From positions 1 to 16,754 of the forward strand of contig JAJXPD010000025.1 in assembly GCA_021641325.1 (NCBI GenBank): a stretch of 16,754 nucleotides of DNA. The letters are read 5' to 3'. This document shows positions 7,640 to 14,829 of this stretch, in pieces (positions within the stretch are counted from its first letter, which is position 1; each line of letters starts with the position of its first letter). Below the pieces are notes generated by a model, which was not told where the DNA came from, did no database searches, and was given only the letters and a program-made list of their open reading frames with translations. This DNA comes from Opitutales bacterium (lineage in GTDB: Bacteria; Verrucomicrobiota; Verrucomicrobiia; Opitutales; Intestinicryptomonadaceae). The translations under genes were made by a program, and so were the position numbers.

Positions 7640-9094
7640 CTATTGCGCCGCCGCAAAATTCCGCTTCCGCGCGTCGAACGACGGCAGGAGCGAGAGTTTC
7701 AGCGAAGCCCACTGGTTGCTTGTAAGCGGCGCGGACGCCGCCGCCGAAAGCGCGAGCTTTTGAAGCTTGCGCGCCGCGGGAGACTCTGTGTCGCCCGTCT
7801 CGGCGAGGAGCTGCGCCGCCTCTCCCACATACGACGGCAGGCTTGCGTCGCGCGTGAAAATGGTACGCGACATCTTTGCGAACGCCGAATTTTTCGCGTT
7901 TACCGACCACACGCCGAGGTCGGTCATGAAGTGCCTGTCAAGCCCGTCGAGGGCGGAGCGCATTGCGCCGTCCCACTTCTTGTCGAGCTTGGACATCTCG
8001 AAAAACGCGCGCGCGCACAGCACGTATTCCAGCGCCGACGCCTCCGACTTTTCGCCGAAGACCGCGGGCATTAGCCCGCGCGGCGGCAGGGCGGCGGTGA
8101 GCTTTGCGGCGGTGTCTTCGGCGCGTTTCAGAAATTCGCTTTTGTCCGAAAGCTCGTAGGCGCGCAGCAGCACGGGCACGGAAAGCGCGGCGTCGCGTAC
8201 GCGTTTTGCGGCGGGCATTCCCTTTGCGCAGTGGACGAAAAACGCGCCGAGCTTTCCGTTTTTTGCGGCAAGTTCCGACTCTCCCAACGCCCGCAGGAAC
8301 AGGAGCTTCGAGCACATGTCGGCGTTCTTCGAGGCGAGGCGCGTACACAGCATTTCGACCGCCGCGACCGACGCCGCCCTCGCGCCGAGCTGTCTGAAAT
8401 CCGCGCCGCAGATTCTCGACGCAAGCCGCGCGTTTTCCGAAATTACCGCCGCGTCCGCGCCGAGCGTGCGCGGGTTGTTGAAGAATATGAAAAGCCTTGC
8501 GCTTTCGGTGTCGATGAAGCCGAGCGAGCCGCGCACGCCCACAACGTCGCGCGGCAGGGCGAAGTCGCTCGGTGCGTCGGCAATCCGCGCCGCCGCCCTT
8601 GCGCCCGATTTCAGGCGTTCTGGGTTGTTTTCGAATTTCGCCGCCGCCGCAGAGAGCGCGTTTTCGAAGTTCGGCGACAGCCTGCCGTCGGCTGTGGACG
8701 CTTTCGCCGAAATGTAAATCGGCGCGAGGTTCGGCGAGAAAATTCCCGCTTCGAACGAAAGTTTGCGGTTTGTCGCCGATTGGAGAAGGTTGTCCAAAAT
8801 TGCGAAGTCGGCTGGGAATTTGTCGCGCGAAATTTCGGCGCAGACGTAGCGTTCTTTCAGCAAATCGGCGGTTTCGCTCTGTGGTTTTGGCGCGTTCTCC
8901 GACCTCAAAAACACGAGCCTGCCCGCCCGCCGCGCCACAGCCTCCGCATCCGCGCCCCATTCGTAGGCGCAGAGCGGTTCGCAGCACTGCCTGCCGCTCT
9001 CTCTCCCTGAATTTTTGAGCGCGACAACCGCGAAGAACGCGCTCAGCGACGCAAAAATCAGGGCGAGTATTTTTCTTAATTTTCCCACAAACAA
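7640..9094 (-). CDS. Membrane-anchored, degenerate YyaL/DUF255-like protein
   Basis: This 484-residue protein has one N-terminal membrane segment (about 8-26) as an uncleaved anchor or signal peptide. Residues 44-130 resemble the thioredoxin-like DUF255 domain of YyaL/SPATA20 proteins: YEWGADAEAVARRAGRLVFL followed by YVCAEISRDKFPADF and SPNLAPIYI. However, the CHWCH-type cysteine motif expected right after the VFL strand is absent; RSENAPKPQSE stands there. The C-terminal half (about 300-475) looks like the alpha/alpha-barrel part of the same family (LEYVLCARAFFEMSKL, DASLPSYVGEAAQLLAETGD). The protein is shorter than typical full-length members (about 650-700 residues). Redox activity is unlikely; a structural or binding role is possible. 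The start is a TTG at 9094, and a GTG two codons in is an alternative. The assignment rests on pattern similarity read by eye. Confidence 0.6.
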   Translation of the reverse strand: MFVGKLRKILALIFASLSAFFAVVALKNSGRESGRQCCEPLCAYEWGADAEAVARRAGRLVFLRSENAPKPQSETADLLKERYVCAEISRDKFPADFAILDNLLQSATNRKLSFEAGIFSPNLAPIYISAKASTADGRLSPNFENALSAAAAKFENNPERLKSGARAAARIADAPSDFALPRDVVGVRGSLGFIDTESARLFIFFNNPRTLGADAAVISENARLASRICGADFRQLGARAASVAAVEMLCTRLASKNADMCSKLLFLRALGESELAAKNGKLGAFFVHCAKGMPAAKRVRDAALSVPVLLRAYELSDKSEFLKRAEDTAAKLTAALPPRGLMPAVFGEKSEASALEYVLCARAFFEMSKLDKKWDGAMRSALDGLDRHFMTDLGVWSVNAKNSAFAKMSRTIFTRDASLPSYVGEAAQLLAETGDTESPAARKLQKLALSAAASAPLTSNQWASLKLSLLPSFDARKRNFAAAQ

Positions 9095-9139
9095 TTCGAC
9101 AGTATCCCGACGGAAAAGTGTCGCGCAAAAAACGGAAAA

Positions 9140-9223
9140 TGCTCGGAAGGAGACTCGAACTCCTACGTCCTTTCGGACACCGGCGCCTAAAGCCGATGCG
9201 TCTACCTATTTCGCCATCCGAGC
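9140..9223 (-). tRNA. tRNA-Leu (anticodon UAG)
   Basis: Read on the minus strand, this folds as a class II tRNA. The acceptor stem is GCTCGGA/TCCGAGC (7 bp) with discriminator A at 9140. The D-arm is GCGAAATAGGTAGACGC. The anticodon arm is TCGGC-TTTAGGC-GCCGG with anticodon TAG. The long variable arm GTCC-GAAA-GGAC is typical of leucine tRNAs, and the T-arm contains GTTCGAG. The 3' CCA is not encoded and must be added enzymatically. It lies between the GH16 gene and the YyaL-like gene on the same strand. Confidence 0.96.
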
Positions 9224-9270
9224 GCGATTGTGAAATTTAAAGTCTCCCGATTTTTCGCGAAAATGCGAGC

Positions 9271-10164
9271 CTATTTTTTAGAATCGGGCTTTTTCCGCCA
9301 GACGCGGACGTACTCTATTTTGAATTTTGCGGGGAGGTCGTCGGGCGAGGGAAGCCCTCCCCAGTACTTCATGATTTCGCAGTCCATGTTCAAATAGAGG
9401 GGGCGGTGGAAGTCTTCGTTTTTAATCTCGCGCATTACCCTGCCGTTGAGCGTCCAGACGAGTTTTTCGGGCGTCCAAAGAAGCCCCGCAACGTTGTAGC
9501 CCTCGGCGAATTTTTCGGGCACGACGGGCTTTTCGCCGCTAACCTTTCTGCCGAGCCACACTTTCGACTCCACATAGGGCGTGTCGGCGACGTGCGTCGT
9601 CATGAAGTAGTGTCCCGCCACTTTATATTTCGGGTCGGTGTTTTTTCCGAAGATTTCGAAAATGTCGATTTCCTCAGTCTTGTCCCCGGGTTTGTATTTT
9701 TTCGGCGGGTCAACGGGGTCGTTGAGCCAGAACGCGTTGCAGACTGTCGCGTTCATCGTCTTGAATTTCAGCTCGAAGTAGCCGTAGAGCACGCGCGTTT
9801 TGCTTCGCACCTCCGCCGTCGAGTAGCCCTGTTTGCCCTCCGCTTTCATTTCGGGCGGCACTTCCGACTCGTCGGGAATTTTCGCCGTAAGCGCAAGCTT
9901 GCCGTCTTCGACGGATACGTTGTTGCGCGAGAAGTGGAAGACCCCTTCGCGCCCCGTCCACGTCGGGTAGAAATCGAACCATTTTTCGGAGTCGAGCTTG
10001 TCCGACTCGAATTCGTCGCTGAACCTTTCGTCCAAAACGTATTCGTCGGGGTCGAGAATGTCCGCCGCAAGCACGGGCTTCCTGATTTCGGGCGTCTTTT
10101 CTGCCGATGCGCAGCCGCACAAAAGCGCGGCGGCAGTCAAAAATATCGGCAACTTGTTTTTCAT
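9271..10164 (-). CDS. GH16-family glycoside hydrolase lipoprotein
   Basis: This 297-residue exported enzyme belongs to glycoside hydrolase family 16, which contains beta-1,3/1,4-glucanases and galactanases such as agarases, porphyranases and carrageenases. Residues 1-18 are a lipoprotein signal peptide (lipobox LCGC, lipidated Cys18). The catalytic motif ExDxxE appears as EIDIFE, with Glu165 the expected nucleophile, Asp167 supporting and Glu170 the acid/base. Typical sheet strands include GYFELKFKTM (128-137) and the closing IEYVRVW (283-289). No carbohydrate-binding module is attached. The sequence alone does not fix the substrate. A strong ribosome binding site (AGGAG, five bases from the ATG) supports this start. 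It is preceded by an SDR gene that has its own terminator, so it probably has a separate promoter. No polysaccharide-utilisation genes accompany it. Confidence 0.88.
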   Translation of the reverse strand: MKNKLPIFLTAAALLCGCASAEKTPEIRKPVLAADILDPDEYVLDERFSDEFESDKLDSEKWFDFYPTWTGREGVFHFSRNNVSVEDGKLALTAKIPDESEVPPEMKAEGKQGYSTAEVRSKTRVLYGYFELKFKTMNATVCNAFWLNDPVDPPKKYKPGDKTEEIDIFEIFGKNTDPKYKVAGHYFMTTHVADTPYVESKVWLGRKVSGEKPVVPEKFAEGYNVAGLLWTPEKLVWTLNGRVMREIKNEDFHRPLYLNMDCEIMKYWGGLPSPDDLPAKFKIEYVRVWRKKPDSKK

Positions 10165-10167
10165 GGC

Positions 10168-10174
10168 TTCTCCT
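10168..10174 (-). promoter_or_regulatory. Strong Shine-Dalgarno site of the GH16 gene
   Basis: AGGAGAA on the minus strand, with the AGGAG core five bases before the ATG at 10164. It is one of only two strong ribosome binding sites in the window and confirms the start that gives a lipoprotein signal peptide. Confidence 0.8.
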
Positions 10175-10218
10175 ATTTTCTGTTTCTGTCTGTTCTTTTA
10201 CGGCGTTTCCCGAAAACT

Positions 10219-10249
10219 AAAAAACGGCGCGGGAAGATTCCGTGCCGTT
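10219..10249 (-). terminator. Intrinsic terminator after the SDR gene
   Basis: On the minus strand a 6 bp stem AACGGC/GCCGTT (10244-10249 with 10223-10228) is extended inward by three more pairs after one mismatch. It is followed by six T residues (10219-10224 on the + strand as A). It starts about 17 bases after the SDR stop codon and separates SDR from the GH16 gene. Confidence 0.75.
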
Positions 10250-10265
10250 CCGGTTTTTGCAAAAG

Positions 10266-11045
10266 TTAGCAGTCGACGTCGATTGGCATGTGCTGCGCGC
10301 TGCAACCCGCGTCAACCACGAGTCTTTCGCCCGCGATGTTCTTCGAGGCGTCGGAGGCGAGAAAAGCGACAGCCTGCGCGATGTCGTCGGCAGTAGCCTC
10401 TTTGCCGATGGGCGTGTTGAGGCGGCGGCGTTTCATTACGCTTTCGTCGAGCTTGTCCCAGCGGTCGGTGTAGATGTAGCCGGGGGCGACTTCGTTTACG
10501 CGGATTCCCTTCGGGCCGAGGTCTACCGCCATCGAGCGCGTGAGCGCGTCCACTCCGCCCTTGCTTGCAACGTACGCCGTGCGGTTGCGGATTGCCCTCA
10601 TCGAGACGTTCGAGCCGAGGTTTACGATTACGCCCCTGCTTTCCTGCTGCATCATAATCTTGACCGCCTGTTGCGACACTTGGAAGGTGCCCAGCATGTT
10701 TGTCTTGATGACCGTCAGGAAGAAGTCGGGCTCCATTTCCTCGAACGGCGCGCCGATGCCCTGGTTGCAGGCGTTGTTTACGAGGATATCGAGCCTGCCG
10801 AATTTTTCGCGGATAACGGCGAACATGTGCTCTACCTGTTTGAGGTCGGAAATATCGCAGGGGATTTCGACGAAGCCGTCGTAGCCCATGTCTCTGAGAA
10901 GCTGTCCGCCGTGCGCGGTGCTCTTTTCCGACGAGCCGCAGATGCAGACTTTTGCGCCCTCCCTGATGAAGAGTGCGGCAATTCCCACTCCCGTGTTTTT
11001 GCTTGCGCCCGTTACGAGCACTACCTTGTTTTCAAACCGTTTCAT
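10266..11045 (-). CDS. Short-chain dehydrogenase/reductase (SDR)
   Basis: This 259-residue classical SDR is a cytoplasmic NAD(P)-dependent oxidoreductase. The nucleotide-binding motif is TGASKNTGVG (12-21), followed by CD (63-64), NNAC (90-93, usually NNAG), the catalytic Ser145, and YVASK with Tyr158 and Lys162. Asn116 within KTNMLG completes the tetrad. APGY (187-190) and the closing VVDAGC (243-248) are typical. Length is normal. The substrate cannot be predicted; sugars, steroids or fatty-acyl groups are all found in this family. A GGAA ribosome binding site precedes the ATG. It has its own promoter (about 50-75 bases upstream) and terminator, so it appears to be monocistronic. A link with the downstream GH16 gene in sugar metabolism is possible but unproven. 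Confidence 0.93.
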   Translation of the reverse strand: MKRFENKVVLVTGASKNTGVGIAALFIREGAKVCICGSSEKSTAHGGQLLRDMGYDGFVEIPCDISDLKQVEHMFAVIREKFGRLDILVNNACNQGIGAPFEEMEPDFFLTVIKTNMLGTFQVSQQAVKIMMQQESRGVIVNLGSNVSMRAIRNRTAYVASKGGVDALTRSMAVDLGPKGIRVNEVAPGYIYTDRWDKLDESVMKRRRLNTPIGKEATADDIAQAVAFLASDASKNIAGERLVVDAGCSAQHMPIDVDC

Positions 11046-11078
11046 ATGTGTTCCTTTTTTTGGGGAAATGACTTTTAT

Positions 11079-11143
11079 AAAAAAACCCGCATATGATAGA
11101 GTGCCCGCGCCTTTTTTACAAGCAATATTATGGCGTCTGCGGG
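11079..11143 (-). terminator. Possible long-loop terminator of the pdxH operon
   Basis: CCCGCA (11138-11143) could pair with TGCGGG (11086-11091), which runs straight into seven T residues (11079-11085 on the + strand as A). The loop is 46 bases and contains the SDR promoter and a small inner GCC/GGC pairing. The T run is convincing but the loop is unusually large, so this is a weak call. Confidence 0.35.
11093..11121 (-). promoter_or_regulatory. Sigma-70-type promoter of the SDR gene
   Basis: On the minus strand a -35 box TTGTAA (11116-11121) and a -10 box TATCAT (11093-11098, five of six consensus positions) are separated by exactly 17 bases. Transcription should begin near 11086, leaving a leader of about 40 bases before the SDR ATG. 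This is the best promoter match in the window. Confidence 0.65.
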
Positions 11144-11162
11144 AATATTTTTTGCGGCGCGG

Positions 11163-11798
11163 CTACGGCGCGAGGCGCGAGATATCCCAGTTTTCGCCGT
11201 TCTTTTGGTAGGCGAACCTGTCGTGCAGGCGGTTTTCGCGCCCCTGCCAAAACTCGAAATATTCGGGGACGATTCTGAATCCGCCCCAGAAGTCGGGCAG
11301 GGGAATTTTCCCGTCTGCGAATTTGCGCTTCATTTTGTCGAACTGCATTTCGAGCAGCGAGCGCGACGTTATTATGCTGCTCTGGTGCGACACCCACGCG
11401 CCCAGTCTGCTCCCGAACGGGCGCGACAGGAAGTAGCGCAGCGATTCCGCCGTGGAGACTTTCTCCGCGCGTCCGTTGATTCTCAGCTGGCGTTCGAGGT
11501 CGAGCCAGACGAAGAGGGCGCAGACGCGGGGGTTTTTCTCCAAGTCCGCCGCCTTTTTGCTGTGGTAGTTGGTGTAGAATACGAATCCCTTTTCGTCCCA
11601 CGATTTCAGCAGAACCACGCGCGAAGTCGGCGCGCCGTTTTCGTCCACGGTCGAGACCGCCATTGCGTTAGGCTCTTTGACCTTGCACTCGACGGCGTGG
11701 TTGAACCACTTTTCGAACTGTTTGAACGGGTTGTCGTCGAGGTCGGAGCGTTCCAGCCCGCCTTTGAGGTATTCGTTTCTGAATTGGAAGATGTCCAT
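11163..11798 (-). CDS. pdxH: Pyridoxine/pyridoxamine 5'-phosphate oxidase
   Basis: This 211-residue FMN enzyme oxidises pyridoxine or pyridoxamine 5'-phosphate with oxygen to pyridoxal 5'-phosphate, the last step of PLP synthesis and salvage. FMN- and substrate-binding segments are visible: SRVVLLK (59-65), YHSKKA (78-83), RQLRINGR (103-110), SRPFGSRLGAWVSHQS (125-140) and the C-terminal signature EFWQGRENRLHDR (182-194). Length is standard. The ATG at 11798 shares its A with the TAA stop of yihY (TAATG), and there is no ribosome binding site, which points to translational coupling. An in-frame extension upstream to 11873 exists, but it would lie wholly inside yihY and is not conserved-looking. 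It is the last gene of the minus-strand block. Confidence 0.96.
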   Translation of the reverse strand: MDIFQFRNEYLKGGLERSDLDDNPFKQFEKWFNHAVECKVKEPNAMAVSTVDENGAPTSRVVLLKSWDEKGFVFYTNYHSKKAADLEKNPRVCALFVWLDLERQLRINGRAEKVSTAESLRYFLSRPFGSRLGAWVSHQSSIITSRSLLEMQFDKMKRKFADGKIPLPDFWGGFRIVPEYFEFWQGRENRLHDRFAYQKNGENWDISRLAP

Positions 11799-13195
11799 TA
11801 CAAAATTATTTGTTTGAGGTTTTTCGAGCCGTCGCCCGCCGAGAAGCCCTCGTAGGATTTCAGCACCGAGCACACGGGGTTTTCTCTCGCGCAGATGTGG
11901 GCTATGATGTCGTCGTCGCCGTCGTTTTTGCCGAGCTTTGCGAAGAACTGCGCGACGGTGATATGTTCGGGGTCTACGGCCGGTTTGAAGTAGATGTTGT
12001 CGGAGTCGTTGACTTCGCCCGCCTCGCAGACCAGCTCTTTTTCCGCGAGCCAGTCTACGCTTGCAATCACCGCCGACTTCGGCATTTTAAGCGCGCCCAG
12101 CAGCGTCTCTATCGTCGGCGAGTGCGCCGCGCCCGCGTAGAACGACCTCTCTATTTCCACGAACGCCGCAAGCGCGCAGATTTTTTTCGCCCTGTCTCCC
12201 ATTTTGTTCCATGCGTCGTCGTCGGAGAGGAAATCGACGTACTGCACCGAGTATGTAATCAGGCAGCCGACGAGAATCATCGTCCAGAAAATGTAGAGGC
12301 TGAACATCGCCACGGCGACAATCGCCAAATATCCGTAGAAGCTCTGCTGTTTTGCGATGTAGCTTATGTAGAGGAACGAGCCTTTGTTGTTGAGCACAAG
12401 CAGGCACATTATCACGATTGCTCCCACGAACGCGGGCTTCCATTTCACGCGCGTCGGCGGAATGAATTTGTAGAACGCCGCCAGCACGCAGGTGATGATT
12501 CCAAGCCCCAGAATGTATGTAATCCACGACGCGTATCCCGTGAGGTATTGCGCCACGAAGGGGAGGTCGCCCAGAAATTTCGGCATTTGCGACGTCGTGA
12601 AGAATGTCATTCCGAAAATCATTCCCACCGACCCGAAGAAAATCATGGAGAAGTAGAACACGATTCTGTTAATCCACTTGCGCCCCTTTTTTATTCCCCA
12701 GATGAAGTTGAACGCGTTTTCGGCGTTGACGCAAAGCAGCAGGCAGGTTGCGAGCATTGCGAGCATGCCGATTGCCCCCGCCTTTGCGCCCGCCTTCGAG
12801 ATGTTGTCGATAAAGCCGATTATTTCGGGATTGATTCCGGAGCTTTGTCCGTCGGCGTTTTGCTGTATTTGGTTGAACGCGGGCATTACGAATGTCGCGG
12901 CGTCCATGATTTTTTCGTAGACGGCGTTTTTGTTTTCCCTGAAAAACATTCCCGCGAACATAATCACTATCGCGAGCATCGGGCCTATTGCAAGCAGCGT
13001 CGCGTACGAAAGCGACGACGCCTGCACGAGCACGCGCTTTCCGAAAATTCCGCCGACCGTCGAGATAAGCACGCGCAGAAACGCGACCGCCTTCCCCTTG
13101 ACTCCCATTGCCGATATGTCCTTTTCCCATATCGTTTTCGTGGCGTAGCGTTTGATTTTTTCGAAGATTCCGACTTTCTTTTGCGCCGATTCCAT
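11798..13195 (-). CDS. YihY/BrkB-family inner-membrane protein with C-terminal winged-helix-like domain
   Basis: This 465-residue polytopic membrane protein belongs to the YihY family (formerly mislabelled ribonuclease BN), whose role is unknown. About six membrane segments lie near 64-85, 138-157, 177-200, 224-243, 255-275 and 288-315. Family patches are recognisable: SLSYATLLAIGPM (61-73), NAENAFNFIWGIKKGRKW (157-174), FYKFIPPTRVKWKPAFVGA (241-259) and YGYLAIVAVAM. After the membrane part come about 140 cytoplasmic residues, in which 340-390 (TIETLLGALKMPKSAVIASVDWL and flanks) look like a winged-helix fold; such tails are found in longer family members. An AAGGAGAG ribosome binding site lies five bases before the ATG and overlaps the stop codon of the small upstream gene. 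Its stop overlaps the pdxH start. Confidence 0.88.
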   Translation of the reverse strand: MESAQKKVGIFEKIKRYATKTIWEKDISAMGVKGKAVAFLRVLISTVGGIFGKRVLVQASSLSYATLLAIGPMLAIVIMFAGMFFRENKNAVYEKIMDAATFVMPAFNQIQQNADGQSSGINPEIIGFIDNISKAGAKAGAIGMLAMLATCLLLCVNAENAFNFIWGIKKGRKWINRIVFYFSMIFFGSVGMIFGMTFFTTSQMPKFLGDLPFVAQYLTGYASWITYILGLGIITCVLAAFYKFIPPTRVKWKPAFVGAIVIMCLLVLNNKGSFLYISYIAKQQSFYGYLAIVAVAMFSLYIFWTMILVGCLITYSVQYVDFLSDDDAWNKMGDRAKKICALAAFVEIERSFYAGAAHSPTIETLLGALKMPKSAVIASVDWLAEKELVCEAGEVNDSDNIYFKPAVDPEHITVAQFFAKLGKNDGDDDIIAHICARENPVCSVLKSYEGFSAGDGSKNLKQIIL

Positions 13196-13200
13196 TTTGT

Positions 13201-13208
13201 CTCTCCTT
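13201..13208 (-). promoter_or_regulatory. Strong Shine-Dalgarno site of yihY
   Basis: AAGGAGAG on the minus strand, five bases before the ATG at 13195. It overlaps the TAA stop codon (13208-13210) of the small membrane protein gene, which tightly links the two. Confidence 0.8.
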
Positions 13209-13543
13209 TATAAAATTGTGTAGACCGCAAACCCCAATGCCGCCGAGACTGCCGCCGCCGCCGCGCATTCGGGCGAAGTTCCCAGCGAGTACCACGCGTA
13301 CGCGAAAAATCCCGCGAACGCGAACGTTTTGAACACCGCGAAGTTCGACGGGCGGAAGCCCGCCGCGAGCGCGGCGGCGATTAGCGCGTCTATTCCCGCC
13401 GAGATTTGCGACGCAAAGCACGGAATGTCCGACCCGAAGTCCGCAAAGAAAAGCCATGCGGCTTCGAGCGCGAACGCCGCCGCAAACGCAAGGCGTATCG
13501 CCGTGCGTTTGCGTTTAGCAGTGTCGGTTGCGTCCCTGTTCAT
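13208..13543 (-). CDS. Small hydrophobic membrane protein, unknown function
   Basis: This 111-residue protein is rich in Ala and Phe. A basic N-terminus (KRKR at 10-13) is followed by three or four hydrophobic stretches (about 15-34, 50-63, 68-85 and 92-110), so it is almost certainly an integral inner-membrane protein. I recognise no family. Its ATG overlaps the TGA stop of nadK (ATGA), which argues that it is a real, translationally coupled gene; the frame also stays open upstream inside nadK, but that part is antiparallel-free shadow of the nadK frame. It ends 12 bases before yihY, and its stop codon overlaps the yihY ribosome binding site. Position suggests a membrane role with YihY, but that is inference. 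Confidence 0.75.
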   Translation of the reverse strand: MNRDATDTAKRKRTAIRLAFAAAFALEAAWLFFADFGSDIPCFASQISAGIDALIAAALAAGFRPSNFAVFKTFAFAGFFAYAWYSLGTSPECAAAAAVSAALGFAVYTIL

Positions 13544-14373
13544 CTTTCGTACTTTCGGGGGTCTTCCGCCCAGCCGAGCTTGCTTCTTAAAATCGCGAAA
13601 TGCGAGTGCCCGCGCAGGCGCACGAAGCGTATCGTGTTCGACGGCATGCTGATTTCCACCGACGAGCCCTGCGTGAGGGTCGCCACTTTTTTGCCGTCGG
13701 CGATTAGCGCGCTTTCGCCGCTTACGCATTCGATTTTTATCTGCGCGCCGTAGTCGTAGATGAGGCTTCTGTTCGAGAGCGTGTGGGGGCAGATGGGCGT
13801 CATCGCGAAAACCCTTCCCTTGGGGTGGATAATCGGGCCGCCCGCCGAAAGGTTGTATGCGGTCGAACCCGTGGGCGTCGAAAAAATCAGACCGTCGCCC
13901 GCATAGGTTGCGATGAACTCCTTGTCTGCGAAAATCGCGAACTTCGAGATTCCGTCGAGCCTCACGTCCTTGAAAACGAGGTCGTTGAGCGCAAGGTATC
14001 TTCTGCCGTTGTAGACTACTTCGAGCAATGCGCGTTCGAGCACGCGGCGTTCCCCGCGCACGAGCGAAAGGAATTCCGCCTCGGAAATTTCGTCGGTGTA
14101 CGTCGCCAAAAATCCGAGCTTGCCGAGGTTTATGCCGAAGACGGGGAGGTCGTACTTTGCGATTGCGGGCACGCACGAGAGTATTGTGCCGTCGCCGCCG
14201 ATGACGCAGCAGATGTCCTTGTCTTTGAACGCGCTTTCGGGCACGGGGAAGTCGGCGCAGATTTCGCACGACATTCCGTTTGCGAGTGCGAGTTTCGAAA
14301 GCTTTTCGGCGATTTCCTCCGCCGAAGTTTTCGTTTTGTTCACTACGAACAGGATTTTCTTATTATCGTCCAC
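13540..14373 (-). CDS. nadK: NAD kinase
   Basis: This 277-residue cytoplasmic enzyme phosphorylates NAD+ with ATP or polyphosphate to give NADP+, the only route to NADP. The signature is complete: GGDGT (59-63, catalytic Asp61), NLGKLGFL (82-89), NDLV (130-133) and DGLIFSTPTGSTAY (160-173), with the Gly-rich loop SAGGP next. Length matches the family. The best start is the GTG at 14373, giving MDDNKKILFVVNK, which aligns with normal N-termini; a TTG at 14409 would add 12 unlikely residues. No clear ribosome binding site is present for either. The stop codon overlaps the ATG of the next gene (ATGA). It follows the GYF_2 gene by 54 bases with no terminator, so it is probably part of the same transcript. 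Confidence 0.95.
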   Translation of the reverse strand: MDDNKKILFVVNKTKTSAEEIAEKLSKLALANGMSCEICADFPVPESAFKDKDICCVIGGDGTILSCVPAIAKYDLPVFGINLGKLGFLATYTDEISEAEFLSLVRGERRVLERALLEVVYNGRRYLALNDLVFKDVRLDGISKFAIFADKEFIATYAGDGLIFSTPTGSTAYNLSAGGPIIHPKGRVFAMTPICPHTLSNRSLIYDYGAQIKIECVSGESALIADGKKVATLTQGSSVEISMPSNTIRFVRLRGHSHFAILRSKLGWAEDPRKYER

Positions 14374-14427
14374 ATATATAACGAAACCACAGCGGCGCGG
14401 ATTTCGCAACCTTTTTACGCGGAAAAA

Positions 14428-14823
14428 TCACTCCGCCACCGCAGGGTATACGATGCCGAAAAACGCCAGTCCCGCGCACGCAATCAACGCCGCCAGAGCG
14501 AACGAAAACGCAGCCGATTTCCTGTCGCCCGAAATCCACAAGAACACCGACATCGCGCCCGACGCCGCAAGCACCCACGGCGACAGGAACGCAAGCCCCG
14601 CCGCCGCGTAGACTATCGGCGCAAGAATGTCGGTTTTCGACGCGCTTTGCGGGGCGTCGAAATCGGTTTGCAGGTTCGCGTCTTTCAGCGGCCGCCACTG
14701 TGTGGATTCCGTCCGTACAAGATGCAGAAGCCCGATTTTTCCGCGTTCGAGCATGTCGGCGATTTCCTCCGCCGAGTACGGGCCGCTTTCTGCTCCCTTC
14801 CAACTGAGAAAAAATTTTTTCAT
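14428..14823 (-). CDS. GYF_2 (DUF4339)-domain membrane protein
   Basis: This 131-residue protein starts with a GYF_2-type domain (residues 3-47): WKGAESGPYSAEEIADMLERGKI and then HLVRTESTQWRPL, the spacing typical of this small fold, which is thought to bind proline-rich or other peptides. A short linker (48-65) leads to hydrophobic segments at about 67-96 (possibly two passes) and 103-127. The GYF_2 domain would most likely face the cytoplasm. The ATG lies six bases after the stop codon of the coiled-coil protein, so both are co-transcribed and may interact. Such proteins are common in Verrucomicrobia and Planctomycetes-type genomes, but their function is not established. Confidence 0.8.
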   Translation of the reverse strand: MKKFFLSWKGAESGPYSAEEIADMLERGKIGLLHLVRTESTQWRPLKDANLQTDFDAPQSASKTDILAPIVYAAAGLAFLSPWVLAASGAMSVFLWISGDRKSAAFSFALAALIACAGLAFFGIVYPAVAE

Positions 14824-14829
14824 TCGGAA

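Noticed and set aside
9140..9223. tRNA-Leu as an integration site
   Set aside because: No integrase, no repeated 3' tRNA end and no mobile genes are visible on either side.
9246..9288. Inverted repeat CCCGATT/AATCGGG and the perfect palindrome TTTTCGCGAAAA (9252-9263) after the GH16 gene
   Set aside because: The outer stem includes the stop codon, has a 29-base loop and no T run on the coding strand; the palindrome alone is too short to claim an operator or terminator.
11810..13213. 467-codon open frame on the + strand opposite yihY
   Set aside because: Antisense shadow rich in His, Arg and Val; the minus-strand YihY membrane protein explains the sequence.
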